Shown: positions 41,887 to 52,016 of the stretch, piece by piece
Position numbering within the stretch: the first letter of the stretch is position 1
Layout of the letters: each line of letters starts with the position of its first letter
Source: Runella rosea
GTDB lineage: Bacteria > Bacteroidota > Bacteroidia > Cytophagales > Spirosomataceae
Direction of reading: 5' to 3'
Length of the DNA stretch: 64,000 bases
Assembly (NCBI RefSeq): GCF_003325355.1
Contig: NZ_CP030850.1
Location: 1,054,001 to 1,118,000 of the forward strand
Position numbers and translations under genes: made by a program
Notes under the pieces: model-generated
What the model saw: the letters and a program-made list of their open reading frames with translations, nothing else
What the model was told of the DNA's origin: nothing
Database searches by the model: none

Positions 41887-44859
41887 ATGTTATCCAAAAA
41901 AAATCTCCTTCTTTCGGTTTTGCTATTATGGCCCTGCGTATTATTGGCGCAGTTACCAAACAACCTTCTCTTCCAGCGCTATTCTACCCACGAGGGGCTT
42001 TCTGACAATTATGTTTTTAACGTAGTGGAAGATCGGCAACATTTTATTTGGGCCTCCACCTTTCAGGGAATTGATCGCTTAGATGGGGTCGAAGTGCGGC
42101 ACTATAGCTTGATAGACAGCTCACAAACCGATGCCCAACCATCCATCGAAGTCATTAGAGACTACAAGGGTGGGATTTGGGCCACTAGAAATGCGAATTT
42201 GTTTAAATACAACCCTGTCCAAGACCAATTTGAACTGAAAGTACAAACGAAGAACAAAGAATTCAGCGCTAACAATAAAAAAATAAAGCAAAAATTTGCC
42301 CTGTTACACGACTCCCACAACCAGTGTTTTTGGATAGCCAGTGAAAAGGGGCTCTTTCGTTACCAAATTGAAACTAAACGTTTAGAATCCACGCCCATTC
42401 GTTCATTCAGTACACCTTATAAAATCATCAGCATCAACACCAATACCCTTATCATCGCAACCAATGAAGAATGGATAAGTTATGATACCCGCACCCAAAA
42501 GTCGTTTCGGATTCCAAAGCCATCAACCGAATGGGTCATCTATTCCACAAAGGCAAATCACTGGATTTACAGCGATGAAGGCCGCAAAATATGGGAGATT
42601 TCCTTCCAAAACAGCCAATTTTCACTCCCAGTACTCACTGAAATCAATCCCGAACGGCAGGAAATCAGAAGCATCGCTACCCTGCCAAATCAGACTGGCG
42701 CAAAAACACTTTGGTGTGGATTGGTTACGGGGGGATTGGCGGTACAGGATACCGAAAACAAAAATCATTATCAACTTTTCAATACCCGTATCAATGAAAT
42801 CAATGGTTTTCATTACCGAAGAATCTTGAATATTTTTCAGGACAGTAAGCACAACATTTGGTTAAGTACCGATCAGGGCCTATATCGAGCCAATCCTACG
42901 AAATTCCAGATTCAGAAAGAATTGTTTCCATTTTTTAGAAAACTGAACATCAGTCGGGTGCGGCAAATTGTCCAACACGCTTCTAAGCCACATCTTGAAT
43001 GGGTCGCTAATTCAAACTATGGCTTATTTTTATATGATAAAGTACGTCAAAAAATCATTAAGTCCTTTGAAATGCCAGGGAGTGGAATCACCCAAATCAA
43101 ATACGACCGTCACGGAAGGCTTTGGGTATTGTCGGCCAAAATGCTAACAATCATAGATGCGCAGTTACGCATTAAGATAATAACAACAACGCACCTAAAG
43201 CCCAATTTGCTTTGTTGGCGAATCATATTTGACCGATACGACAACGCGTGGATTGGTTCAGAAATCGGGTTATTAAAAGTAGCTTTTCCCACCCACACAC
43301 TAACGGTACATTCTCCCGACATTACCGATTCACAATCCATCAGCCACGCTTTTGTGTATGATTTAAAAAAACTTAACAATCAAAAAATAGCCTTAGCTAC
43401 GCGCAATGGGGTGGATATTTTTGATATCGACACTGAAAAAGTAGCGGAAAAAATCGGCCCTCGTCAAAATGTATTTGCCCTAGATATTGACTCCACCGAA
43501 ACGATGTGGGTAGCATACAGCAATGAATTCTTAAAAATCAGCAACCATCAAGTAGTTAAAAGCTGGAAAAGCTATGGAAATAACAGGGCGCTTCGGTTCA
43601 AAAATGGATTATCCGTTGACAAAGGCGGTAAACTGTGGATGAATACCAACGATGGCCTGCTTCATTTTGACCCTAGTACCGAAAAATTTCAATTGTTTAC
43701 TGAAAATGACGGGCTGATTAGCAATTATTTTTACGGTTTTATCTATGAAAACAATGGTAATCTTTACCTGAATTATGAAGAAGGTGTCAATTATTTTGAT
43801 CCACTCCAAGCCCACATACCCCCCAAAATATACGAAACACTCCTGACTGATTTCAGCCTGTTGGATGTACGGCAAGGCATTGACTTCCGAAAGCAACAAA
43901 GCCCGTTTAAGGTCAATTACGACCAAAATATCATCACGTTCCACTATTCAGTTGTAGAGTTTGACCAACCTGAAAAAATAACTTTTCGGTACCAACTGGA
44001 GGGATTTGACAAAGGTTGGAAAAATGGGAATACTCGTCGGGATGTCAGTTACACCAATCTCAGCGGCGGCCATTATACCTTTAGAGTACAGGCGTTGAGT
44101 AGCGACGGCAACGTAGCTTCCAACATTGCAGCGTTCCCAATTTTTGTGACTACGCCCTATTACCGAAGTTGGTGGTTCTTTGGATTGATTTTTTGCGGCA
44201 TTAGTTCATTTTTCTACGGTCTATATCGTTATCGCCTAAAGCAAATTCTTAAACTTCAGCATTTACGCAATTCGATTTCTCGGGATTTACACGACGAAGT
44301 GGGCTCGACCCTGAGCAGTATTACGATGCTGAGTGAATCCGCAAAAAAATCAATTGACATCGACGAAGCACAAACGCGTAAGTTCATGGAAAGCATTACT
44401 ACAAATGCCCAAAAAGTACTGGAAAACATGGACGACATCGTTTGGGCCATCAATCCCAAAGATGACTCCCTCGAAAGCATCGTTTTGCGCATAAAGGAGT
44501 ATGCCTATACCATCACCGAAACCAAGGATATTCATCTCAGTTTTGATATCGACCAGCGCTTCCAAAAGCTTAAGGTACCGATGAAAACCCGACAGAATCT
44601 TTATCTTATTCTGAAGGAAAGCATCAACAACGCCGTAAAACATTCTGGCTGTAATGAGCTCAAAATAACATTAAAAATAGAGAAAAAGGCGCTAAATATG
44701 ATTGTTCAGGACAATGGACAAGGATTTGACGTACTGAAACCTACCCTTCGTAACGGATTAGAAAACATGCGACAACGCGCGGAAGAACTTGACGGAAAAA
44801 TAAGGATTGACAGTCAAAAAAATAAGGGAACGACCATTTACATTCAATTAGGAAGTTGA
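41887..44859 (+). CDS. Sensor histidine kinase with periplasmic propeller
   Basis: The protein has 990 residues. A signal peptide (LLLSVLLLWPCVLLAQ) is followed by a long periplasmic region of two-component propeller repeats (HFIWASTFQGIDRLDG, NIWLSTDQGLYRANP, KLWMNTNDGLLHFDP), a Y_Y_Y-type beta domain near 675-745 (ITFRYQLEGFDKGW, GGHYTFRVQALSSDG), one membrane helix near 759-778, and a HisKA_3 and HATPase end. The phospho-acceptor His 802 lies in SRDLHDEVGSTLSS; the ATP lid NGLENMRQRAEEL is near 957-969. It probably signals to the response regulator encoded 80 bp downstream. The ligand is unknown. Confidence 0.92.
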   Translation: MLSKKNLLLSVLLLWPCVLLAQLPNNLLFQRYSTHEGLSDNYVFNVVEDRQHFIWASTFQGIDRLDGVEVRHYSLIDSSQTDAQPSIEVIRDYKGGIWATRNANLFKYNPVQDQFELKVQTKNKEFSANNKKIKQKFALLHDSHNQCFWIASEKGLFRYQIETKRLESTPIRSFSTPYKIISINTNTLIIATNEEWISYDTRTQKSFRIPKPSTEWVIYSTKANHWIYSDEGRKIWEISFQNSQFSLPVLTEINPERQEIRSIATLPNQTGAKTLWCGLVTGGLAVQDTENKNHYQLFNTRINEINGFHYRRILNIFQDSKHNIWLSTDQGLYRANPTKFQIQKELFPFFRKLNISRVRQIVQHASKPHLEWVANSNYGLFLYDKVRQKIIKSFEMPGSGITQIKYDRHGRLWVLSAKMLTIIDAQLRIKIITTTHLKPNLLCWRIIFDRYDNAWIGSEIGLLKVAFPTHTLTVHSPDITDSQSISHAFVYDLKKLNNQKIALATRNGVDIFDIDTEKVAEKIGPRQNVFALDIDSTETMWVAYSNEFLKISNHQVVKSWKSYGNNRALRFKNGLSVDKGGKLWMNTNDGLLHFDPSTEKFQLFTENDGLISNYFYGFIYENNGNLYLNYEEGVNYFDPLQAHIPPKIYETLLTDFSLLDVRQGIDFRKQQSPFKVNYDQNIITFHYSVVEFDQPEKITFRYQLEGFDKGWKNGNTRRDVSYTNLSGGHYTFRVQALSSDGNVASNIAAFPIFVTTPYYRSWWFFGLIFCGISSFFYGLYRYRLKQILKLQHLRNSISRDLHDEVGSTLSSITMLSESAKKSIDIDEAQTRKFMESITTNAQKVLENMDDIVWAINPKDDSLESIVLRIKEYAYTITETKDIHLSFDIDQRFQKLKVPMKTRQNLYLILKESINNAVKHSGCNELKITLKIEKKALNMIVQDNGQGFDVLKPTLRNGLENMRQRAEELDGKIRIDSQKNKGTTIYIQLGS

Positions 44860-44872
44860 CGTATTTCCCCCA

Positions 44873-44888
44873 ATCATGTGATTTGTGA
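44873..44888 (+). promoter_or_regulatory. 16-bp element, first copy
   Basis: The sequence ATCATGTGATTTGTGA differs at two positions from that at 45692-45707. It lies 52-67 bp before the response-regulator start. A role as operator is inference. Confidence 0.35.
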
Positions 44889-44939
44889 CTGACTTCAAAT
44901 ACCTACTTTTACTGCTCTCTTACAAGCAAAAAAAACTAC

Positions 44940-45578
44940 ATGTCACAGGCATATAACATCCGCGTAGTAATCGTTGACGACAACGACGATTTTCGCGAAG
45001 GTCTTTTCCATTTTCTCAATTTTAGCACTGGTTTTGAAGTGGTGGGGTGTTTTGCCAATCCAGTTAATATCGTAGAAAATATCACACGTACCCAACCAGA
45101 TGTGGTTCTGATGGACATCGATATGCCTCAAATTACGGGCATCGAAGCGGTAAAGTTGTTAAAAGTCCATTTCAAGCGTTTAAATATCCTGATGCTGACG
45201 GTTTTTGAAGATGAAGAACGGGTCTTTAAAGCCATGCAGGCAGGGGCAATTGGGTATTTGTTAAAAAAAACGCCCCCGCAAAAAGTCTTGGAAGCGGTTC
45301 AGGAAGTCATGGAAGGTGGCGCTCCCATGTCGCCACTAATTGCCCGAAAAGTAGTGCATTTCTTCTCCAAAACGGCCCCAACGGATTATAATCTCACCCC
45401 CAAAGAACTGGCAGTTTTGCGGTGGTTGGTCGAAGGACTCAGCTATAAACTAATTGCAGCCGAGCTTAACCTAAGTATTGATACGGTTCGCACCCATCTT
45501 AAAAATATTTATGACAAGCTTCACGTAAAATCCAACACCGAAGCGGTAGTCAAAGCCGTGCGGGATAGGATTGTGTAG
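44940..45578 (+). CDS. NarL/LuxR-type response regulator
   Basis: The 212 residues have an N-terminal receiver with phospho-acceptor Asp 59 in DVVLMDIDMPQ, acidic pocket DDND at 13-16, and Lys in GYLLKKTPP. The C-terminal LuxR helix-turn-helix has LTPKELAVLRWLVEGLSYKLIAAELNLSIDTVRTHLKNIYDKL. It is the natural partner of the upstream kinase and probably controls the following surface-protein genes. Confidence 0.95.
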   Translation: MSQAYNIRVVIVDDNDDFREGLFHFLNFSTGFEVVGCFANPVNIVENITRTQPDVVLMDIDMPQITGIEAVKLLKVHFKRLNILMLTVFEDEERVFKAMQAGAIGYLLKKTPPQKVLEAVQEVMEGGAPMSPLIARKVVHFFSKTAPTDYNLTPKELAVLRWLVEGLSYKLIAAELNLSIDTVRTHLKNIYDKLHVKSNTEAVVKAVRDRIV

Positions 45579-45956
45579 CCTCATTGCATCACGTGAACAA
45601 CCCTCCACCGCTTTTCTTAGTTTCTAAAGCCAACCGATCAGAGTCAATACGTATTTATACCTAATTTATAGCGTAGAATCCCTTTCACCCTATGATGTGA
45701 TTTTTGAAAAATTTCAATTGCCGAACTTTGTTGAAATATCATCTTTGATTTTTATTCTTTTTGACGCTGTTGTCGTCATTTGGAGAAAGTAATTTTCCAG
45801 CGTTTTTGCGAAAACAAGAGGGTATTTTGACGACCTAACTGGGCAACTACGGCAAAAAAACATCCCGCAGTTACCGTCAGAAATGCCCCCTGAAAAACCA
45901 TTCAAACCGCTATTAGCATTTTACCTTTAAGTTCAACACATAAAACATTACCATTT
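45579..45956. other. Intergenic region, 378 bp, upstream of the surface locus
   Basis: No convincing gene on either strand. It contains the second copy of the 16-bp element (45692-45707) and, 28 bp before the ATG at 45957, TACCTTTA (45922-45929), one base off the TAnnTTTG box. It probably holds the promoter for the lipoprotein and S74 genes. Confidence 0.5.
45692..45707 (+). promoter_or_regulatory. 16-bp element, second copy
   Basis: ATGATGTGATTTTTGA matches the first copy at 14 of 16 positions. A shorter inverted match (TGATGTGATTG read on the minus strand) lies at 46627-46617 before the first S74 gene. Confidence 0.35.
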
Positions 45957-46583
45957 ATGAAAAAAATACCAATTGGAATATTATTGTTGTTATTTGCCTT
46001 TAGTTGCGTCAAAAAATCAGAAGAGGTGGTTCCCCTCAAGCCTTCTTTAGTAGGAAAGTGGACGATTAAGTCAGCAAAAAATCTATCTGCTACAACATTG
46101 ACCGCTAAGGCCAACGCGACCATTGAGTTTACTGACACAAAATACACGGTAAGCCAAACGCAACCTTTTGCGAACTATAAAAATACGGCCAATCTCACTG
46201 AGTACTTACGATTTACGAGCAATTCTACCTATAAGCTGTTGCCCATCGACGAAATTCAGCCGTTGGTAGAGGCCGATTTGAAACTGTTTTTTGGGAACAA
46301 TATCCCCAACGCTTCCAAAAATATTGCTGCAGTAATTGCACTTTACAAAAAAGAAGGCATCAATTATGTAGCGATTATCAATGGTGCAACAATCGTTACC
46401 ACCAATACGGCGGGGGGTACCGAAACGACTGATATTCCTGCCTTTGGCATCGTAAACTTTACGGAGAATGGGTTTACCTTCGAAGAAATTAGCTTTGGTG
46501 ATATTTTCCTTATCAATGACGCGAAGTACGTTCCCCAACTTCCCGCCGCCAATATTCGGGCTCAGATTCTGCTGGAAAAATAA
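45957..46583 (+). CDS. Lipoprotein of unknown function
   Basis: The 208 residues have a lipoprotein signal ending in FAFSC (Cys 17). The early part LVGKWTIKSAKNLSATTLTAKANATIEFTDTKYTVSQ resembles lipocalin-like Bacteroidota lipoproteins that begin with a GKW motif. I cannot assign a binding partner. It comes before the three S74 proteins, with 57 bp to the next gene, and may be a surface or periplasmic accessory to them. Confidence 0.7.
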   Translation: MKKIPIGILLLLFAFSCVKKSEEVVPLKPSLVGKWTIKSAKNLSATTLTAKANATIEFTDTKYTVSQTQPFANYKNTANLTEYLRFTSNSTYKLLPIDEIQPLVEADLKLFFGNNIPNASKNIAAVIALYKKEGINYVAIINGATIVTTNTAGGTETTDIPAFGIVNFTENGFTFEEISFGDIFLINDAKYVPQLPAANIRAQILLEK

Positions 46584-46640
46584 CAAAGACCGTTTATTGG
46601 AATCAGCATCTTTAGCCAATCACATCAAAAAACTACCCAA

Positions 46641-48389
46641 ATGAAAAAAAAAATATTTTTTTTAATAGTCTGTTTTATCTATAACCCCAAAAGTATTGCG
46701 CAAATTTTTTTGCAAGAAACAATCGACAAATCCATCGAGATTACCCCCAGCGGTATCAAAGGGCCTACTACCCTAATACCAAGTAGTGTGACCGTGCTTG
46801 GAGCAGGTATCCCTATTTTGCAGCGGGTTGATAATACCATAGTCGGAACTGAAGCAGCAGGTCAGGGAGGCTATTTTTTAAACTCAACAATTTTGGGGTA
46901 TCGTGCCTATTACAACAGCAGGAACCTATCCAATGGAAGTACACCTCATACAGTAGCCGTAGGTTCTCAAGCCATGCTCAATTACTTTGCAAGTCAAAAT
47001 GTGGCAGTTGGTTTTGAAGCGATGCGGGGTAGTAGCACGCTTGCCAATAATACCGGACTTCGAAATGTAGCAGTAGGCTATTCGGCACTTCGACAAAATT
47101 CGACTGGTAGAGAAAACACCGCCTTAGGGGCTTTCAGTCTTTATTCAAATACCGTTGGTAATGAAAACGTAGGTATTGGCGGTTCTGCTTTGCTTTTAAA
47201 TACAGTTGGGATTCAAAATGTGGCCATTGGTGTCAATACGCTGAGGAGCAATGTCGGGGGAGATGACAATGTAGCCGTAGGCAAAAACACACTTTACAGC
47301 AATATTGAGGGCAATTCAAACACAGCGGTTGGATTTGAGGCAATGTCTCTCACCAATAGTAGTTTCAATACGGCAGTAGGAGTACACGCATTGAGAGGGA
47401 GTGATATACCTGCCAACAACACAGGAGGAAGCAATACAGCCATAGGAGATAATGCCTTACAGAAAAATTCTACTGGTAGCAATAACATTGCCATCGGTAC
47501 AAACGCACTCCTAAATAATACAACAGGAATTTATAATACGGCATTGGGCAGTGGCTTAATCGGCAATACCATCGGTTCAAACAATGTAGCTGCTGGCAGT
47601 TTGGCATTATTTGCCAACAATGCCAATAGTGGCAGTACGGCAATAGGTACCAATGCCATGCTTTATGCCGATAACCGCAGTACCTCCGAACGTTATACGT
47701 ACAATACTGCGGTGGGATACGAGGCACTCCGAGGTAGCACCACAGCTGCCAATAACACGGGCCGCTACAACACGGCTGCAGGTAGGCAGGCGCTTCGTTT
47801 GGTCTCTTCTGGCAACTACAACACAGCCGTTGGGGCTTTGGCTGGAGACGGTATCACTACGGGCAGTTATAATATCGCCATTGGTTATAATGCCGACGTG
47901 CCAACGGGTACAGCAGATACTCAAGTTCGAATCGGTGATGCCAACGTTTCTTTTGCGTGTGTACAGGTAGCCTGGACCATAACCTCCGACCGCCGTTGGA
48001 AAGAGGCCATCCGACCTTTGAGTCTAAGCAGTGATTTTGTAAAACAACTACGCCCCGTTGCCTATCATCGAAAAAATAACGAAACTCCTGACATTGAAAC
48101 AGGCTTGATTGCGCAAGAATTGGCTACAACGCTACATCAGGCAAAAATTCCAGCCCTGGGTTTGCTCAAAAAAAACCCCGATGGAATGCTCAGCGTACGT
48201 TATACTGACTTGTTGATGCCACTCATTAACGCACTCCAAGAGCAGCAACAACAAATTGAAGAGTGGAAAACAGCAAACGAAAAGGGAAAACAAACCAACG
48301 AGCAACTTACTGCTAAAAATGAGGAGGTAGCTGCCAAAATAAAGAAGATTACGGCATTGCTCGAAATGATTGAAAACAACCAAAAATAA
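46641..48389 (+). CDS. Secreted repeat protein with S74 chaperone domain, paralogue 1
   Basis: The 582 residues include a signal peptide (FFLIVCFIYNPKSIAQ), then a motif SIEITPSGIKG shared by all three paralogues. From about 100 to 440 there are repeats of the pattern N.AVG..AL..N..G, similar to trimeric-adhesin heads. The peptidase S74 domain starts with SDRRWKE (Ser 449, Lys 454). In phage fibres this domain folds as a trimer and cuts itself off. A coiled-coil tail rich in Gln and Lys follows (EEWKTANEKGKQTNEQL). The likely product is a trimeric surface fibre. No type IX sorting tail is seen. Confidence 0.85.
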   Translation: MKKKIFFLIVCFIYNPKSIAQIFLQETIDKSIEITPSGIKGPTTLIPSSVTVLGAGIPILQRVDNTIVGTEAAGQGGYFLNSTILGYRAYYNSRNLSNGSTPHTVAVGSQAMLNYFASQNVAVGFEAMRGSSTLANNTGLRNVAVGYSALRQNSTGRENTALGAFSLYSNTVGNENVGIGGSALLLNTVGIQNVAIGVNTLRSNVGGDDNVAVGKNTLYSNIEGNSNTAVGFEAMSLTNSSFNTAVGVHALRGSDIPANNTGGSNTAIGDNALQKNSTGSNNIAIGTNALLNNTTGIYNTALGSGLIGNTIGSNNVAAGSLALFANNANSGSTAIGTNAMLYADNRSTSERYTYNTAVGYEALRGSTTAANNTGRYNTAAGRQALRLVSSGNYNTAVGALAGDGITTGSYNIAIGYNADVPTGTADTQVRIGDANVSFACVQVAWTITSDRRWKEAIRPLSLSSDFVKQLRPVAYHRKNNETPDIETGLIAQELATTLHQAKIPALGLLKKNPDGMLSVRYTDLLMPLINALQEQQQQIEEWKTANEKGKQTNEQLTAKNEEVAAKIKKITALLEMIENNQK

Positions 48390-48408
48390 ACATCCACCCT
48401 TTTAATTC

Positions 48409-50199
48409 TTGATAAAAATGAAAAGGCAATTTTATTTATTTATAGGGGTGATGCTCGGCTTCCAATTCGCAACTGCACAAGTTAGCCCGATTTTAGGCAC
48501 GGACCAATCTATACAAGTTACTCCTCGTGGCATTACAGGCAGACTATCCGGAACACTATCGCCTTCCAATCTTTATTTTGGTGGTGGGAGCTTCGGTTCC
48601 GGCGGGACAGGGACACAAAATACAGGAATTGGATCTGATAGAAGTATGCCATTGTCGGGTGCCAATAATGTGATGGTCGGTACGGTTGGCGGAGCAGCTC
48701 GTGTCGATTTTAGCGGCAGCGAAAATACACTCATTGGCACCAATGTATTTGGCTATATCGAACCCGGAAATACGGCAATCAATGGAAATGTCATTGTTGG
48801 ATTTAATGCTTTTACTGCACCGGGCACTCCATTCCCCAGATTTACTGCCTCATATACAACAGTAATAGGGGCAGAAGCCATGCGTAGCACAAACGAAAGT
48901 ACGTATAATACGGCTATTGGTGCTGAAGCATTCTCATTTCCAGAAACTGGAAGTCCATATACTTACGGCTCCACAGGTATTAACAGTGTAGCCTATGGTG
49001 TTAGAGCATTGGGGAATCAAAGAAGCGGCAGCGACAATGTAGCCTATGGCTACAAAGCCATGGAGATGTCGCTGGGCGCAGATAGCTGCACAGCCATAGG
49101 TTATTTGGCACTTAATAAAAACGTAGCCAACGGCCGAATGACGGCTATTGGACGGTCGGCAATGGAAAATACCGAAGCCAATGCACTAGGTATAAACAGT
49201 TTTAATGTGGCCATTGGTTACATGTCACTTGTCAATGTACTCTCTACTGGAACCAACAATGTTGCCATCGGTAGAAATGCCTTATTAAATACCTCCTCAG
49301 GAAGTTCAAATACAGCCGCAGGTTTTGGGGCACTCATCAGCAACACTACGGGTGCATTTAATGTTGGCATTGGGTCGGGGGCTTCCAACGACAATACCAC
49401 AGGTACCGACAATGTGGCCATTGGTTATAGAACACTATCAGGCAATAAAATAAACACCCGCAATGTCGCCGTAGGTTACGAGGCCATGCGCTATGCAGAT
49501 AGCCGCACCACCTCGGGGATTCAGGCTTATAATACCGCCGTTGGTTATAAAGCAATGCACGGAAGTACTACCGCCGCCAATAACACAGGGGCAAACAATG
49601 TAGCCATCGGCGACAGCGTTCTGGTCAATGTTACGTCAGGGAGCTTCAATACGGTAGTGGGAGCCTTTGCAGGCAATAACATCACCACCGGCTCTAACAA
49701 TACGGTCATTGGCTTTGGGGCTGAAGTTCCTTCGGGTACTTCCAGCAACCAAGTAAGAATTGGCAACAGTGCCATCTCTTATGCAGGCGTGCAAGTGGCA
49801 TGGACCATTACCTCCGACCGTCGGTTGAAAGAAAACATCAAACCCATTGCCAACGGATTGGCATTTATAAAAGCGTTACGCCCCGTCGTGTATCATCGAA
49901 CAAACAATCTCATGCCCGACCGTGAACTGGGATTCATCGCTCAGGAGTTGCAGGAAGTAATGCCCCAACTCGGAATCACAAACTGGGGGATGATTCGATC
50001 CGATGACAAGGGGTTTTTAACAGTTCGTTACAACGACCTCATTGCCCCGATTATCAGCGCGGTACAGGAGCAGCAAACCCAACTTGACTCAGGCAAAAAG
50101 CGACGCAGCACATTAAAAACAATCAGTGTGGTGGACTACAATTTGCTCAATGCTCAAGCAGATGCAATATTGGAGCGTTTTGAAAACGTGACAAAATAG
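48409..50199 (+). CDS. Secreted repeat protein with S74 chaperone domain, paralogue 2
   Basis: The 596 residues have the same design as its neighbours: signal peptide (YLFIGVMLGFQFATAQ), the shared SIQVTPRGITG, head-like repeats (SFNVAIGYMSL, NNVAIGRNALLN, FNTVVGAFAGNN), then the S74 start SDRRLKENI (Ser 469, Lys 474). The C-terminal tail is shorter and more basic (KKRRSTLKTISVV), and its coiled coil is less clear than in the other two. The gap to the previous gene is 19 bp, so they are co-transcribed. Confidence 0.85.
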   Translation: MIKMKRQFYLFIGVMLGFQFATAQVSPILGTDQSIQVTPRGITGRLSGTLSPSNLYFGGGSFGSGGTGTQNTGIGSDRSMPLSGANNVMVGTVGGAARVDFSGSENTLIGTNVFGYIEPGNTAINGNVIVGFNAFTAPGTPFPRFTASYTTVIGAEAMRSTNESTYNTAIGAEAFSFPETGSPYTYGSTGINSVAYGVRALGNQRSGSDNVAYGYKAMEMSLGADSCTAIGYLALNKNVANGRMTAIGRSAMENTEANALGINSFNVAIGYMSLVNVLSTGTNNVAIGRNALLNTSSGSSNTAAGFGALISNTTGAFNVGIGSGASNDNTTGTDNVAIGYRTLSGNKINTRNVAVGYEAMRYADSRTTSGIQAYNTAVGYKAMHGSTTAANNTGANNVAIGDSVLVNVTSGSFNTVVGAFAGNNITTGSNNTVIGFGAEVPSGTSSNQVRIGNSAISYAGVQVAWTITSDRRLKENIKPIANGLAFIKALRPVVYHRTNNLMPDRELGFIAQELQEVMPQLGITNWGMIRSDDKGFLTVRYNDLIAPIISAVQEQQTQLDSGKKRRSTLKTISVVDYNLLNAQADAILERFENVTK

Positions 50200-50227
50200 C
50201 CAATGTTTTTTTTAACAAAGCATAATT

Positions 50228-52003
50228 ATGAAAAATACATACATCTTATTAATTCTGTTATTTTCCCCCTTTTTGGTTTACTCCCAAATCTTTGTGGAAG
50301 AAAGCACAGCTGGGTCAATAACACTCACGCCCAGAGGCCTTAGCAGTGCCAACAGCAACGTTACAGCTTTGGGGCAAAGTGCCCTCAAAAATGTCAGTCC
50401 AACCGCTACAAATAATGTGGCTATCGGAAGTTTTAGCTTGTTTTCAAATACAATCGGTGAATCCAATGTAGCTTTTGGTTCAGAGACACTCTATTCAAAC
50501 GTGGCCAACAATGGAAGCACTGCTTTGGGGTACCGAGCTATGTACAATGCCGACAATCGTGCCACTGGTATCTATACCTACAATACGGCAATCGGCAGTT
50601 ATGCTTTGCAGGGAAGTGGAACACCATCGGCCAACACAGGCATTAAAAATACCGCAATCGGTTTTGAGGTCTTGCTGCAAAACAGTTCGGGGTCTGAAAA
50701 CACCGCGAGTGGATATTGGGCATTAAAGGCTAACACCACCGGTAGTTTCAATACGGCGAGTGGGGCATTCAGTATGAGCAAAAATACGTTGGCAAATGCT
50801 AGTACAGCTGCGGGGGTTTGGGCACTTGATGATAACCTAACTGGCGAACAAAACCTGGCTATCGGCTATGCTGCCTTAAAGTCAAATAAATATGGTGTTT
50901 CGAATACCGTTGTTGGCAGCAGTGCTATGCAAAATGTAGATTCTTTTGATTTGGCAAGCAATAATGTAGCCATCGGTTTTTCCGCGTTAAAAGGTGAGGG
51001 ATTTAATTTTAGGGGTACATTCGGCGGCATAAACAATGTGGTAGTAGGTGCCAATGCGGCGGAGAGGGATACCTCAGGCAACGATAACGTGGTGTTGGGG
51101 GCGGGAGCTTTAAAAATCAAAAATGCCGGCGATGGAAATACGGTAATTGGTCGCAATGCCGATATAGGTGGCTTTAACGGCTATTATTTAGTCTCTCAAT
51201 CCACCACAATCGGTATAAATAAAGGGGCTTCTGTACGCACTACTGCTGTGGGGACCTACGCCGTGGACATCCAAAGCCCCACTAATACGGCCACTTACAA
51301 TACTGGTATCGGTTACAATGCCATGAATGCATATAGTTCTTCTACGAGTACACGCAATACAGCATTGGGTAGCAATTCGCTTTCGAGCTTGAGCAGTGGT
51401 GCCCAAAATACCATGATTGGAGCAGGAGTAGAATCTTTCCCTGGGCCAGTAAGTAGTGGCAACAATAATATTTTGATAGGTTTTGATTCAACCGTGCCTT
51501 CTGCCACGGCCAATAATCAAGTAAGAGTAGGACGCAACAATATTACTTATGCTGGGATTCAGGTAGCGTGGAATTGTTCCTCTGACCGCCGTTGGAAAGA
51601 GAACATAGTACCCTTGAAGTTGGGTATAAACTTTCTGAAAGAGCTACGACCTGTCACGTATCACCGCAAAAACAACCCCAGTAAAGACCTCGAAATGGGG
51701 TTAATAGCGCAGGAAGTAGAAGAAACACTCAACAAATTAGGAATCAAAGACTTGGGATTACTCCACAAAGACGAAAATGGCTATCTTTCACTCCGCTACA
51801 ATGACCTCATTGCAGTACTTGTGAAAGCTATACAAGAGCAACAGGCTGAGATTGAAGCCTTAGAAAAAGAAAGCATAGCGATAGGCCAAAACCGTCGGGA
51901 AATCATCAAAGAATACGATGCTCTTTCTGCAAAAATGAAAGCCCTTTTAGTGAGTTTTATTAATACACCGTCGAATGTAACTACGGCAAAAATCACAAAA
52001 TAA
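50228..52003 (+). CDS. Secreted repeat protein with S74 chaperone domain, paralogue 3
   Basis: The 591 residues have a signal peptide (LLILLFSPFLVYSQ), the shared SITLTPRGLSS, head-like repeats (NNVAIGSFSLFSN, NTAIGFEVLLQ, NTALGSNSLSSL), and the S74 domain starting SDRRWKENI (Ser 452, Lys 457). The C-terminal coiled coil (QEQQAEIEALEKESIAIGQNRREIIKEYDALSAKMKALL, in two parts) is the clearest of the three. The three genes lie in one direction with gaps of 13-28 bp; the next gene encodes an OmpA-domain protein. Confidence 0.85.
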   Translation: MKNTYILLILLFSPFLVYSQIFVEESTAGSITLTPRGLSSANSNVTALGQSALKNVSPTATNNVAIGSFSLFSNTIGESNVAFGSETLYSNVANNGSTALGYRAMYNADNRATGIYTYNTAIGSYALQGSGTPSANTGIKNTAIGFEVLLQNSSGSENTASGYWALKANTTGSFNTASGAFSMSKNTLANASTAAGVWALDDNLTGEQNLAIGYAALKSNKYGVSNTVVGSSAMQNVDSFDLASNNVAIGFSALKGEGFNFRGTFGGINNVVVGANAAERDTSGNDNVVLGAGALKIKNAGDGNTVIGRNADIGGFNGYYLVSQSTTIGINKGASVRTTAVGTYAVDIQSPTNTATYNTGIGYNAMNAYSSSTSTRNTALGSNSLSSLSSGAQNTMIGAGVESFPGPVSSGNNNILIGFDSTVPSATANNQVRVGRNNITYAGIQVAWNCSSDRRWKENIVPLKLGINFLKELRPVTYHRKNNPSKDLEMGLIAQEVEETLNKLGIKDLGLLHKDENGYLSLRYNDLIAVLVKAIQEQQAEIEALEKESIAIGQNRREIIKEYDALSAKMKALLVSFINTPSNVTTAKITK

Positions 52004-52016
52004 ATCACAAAACCTC

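Noticed and set aside
45714-45905. Minus-strand frame of 63 codons
   Set aside because: Low-complexity and unusual composition, in a region better explained as a promoter region.
46641-52003. DNA repeats as CRISPR or mobile elements
   Set aside because: They are in coding frames and follow the protein repeat N.AVG..AL; no spacers or transposase.
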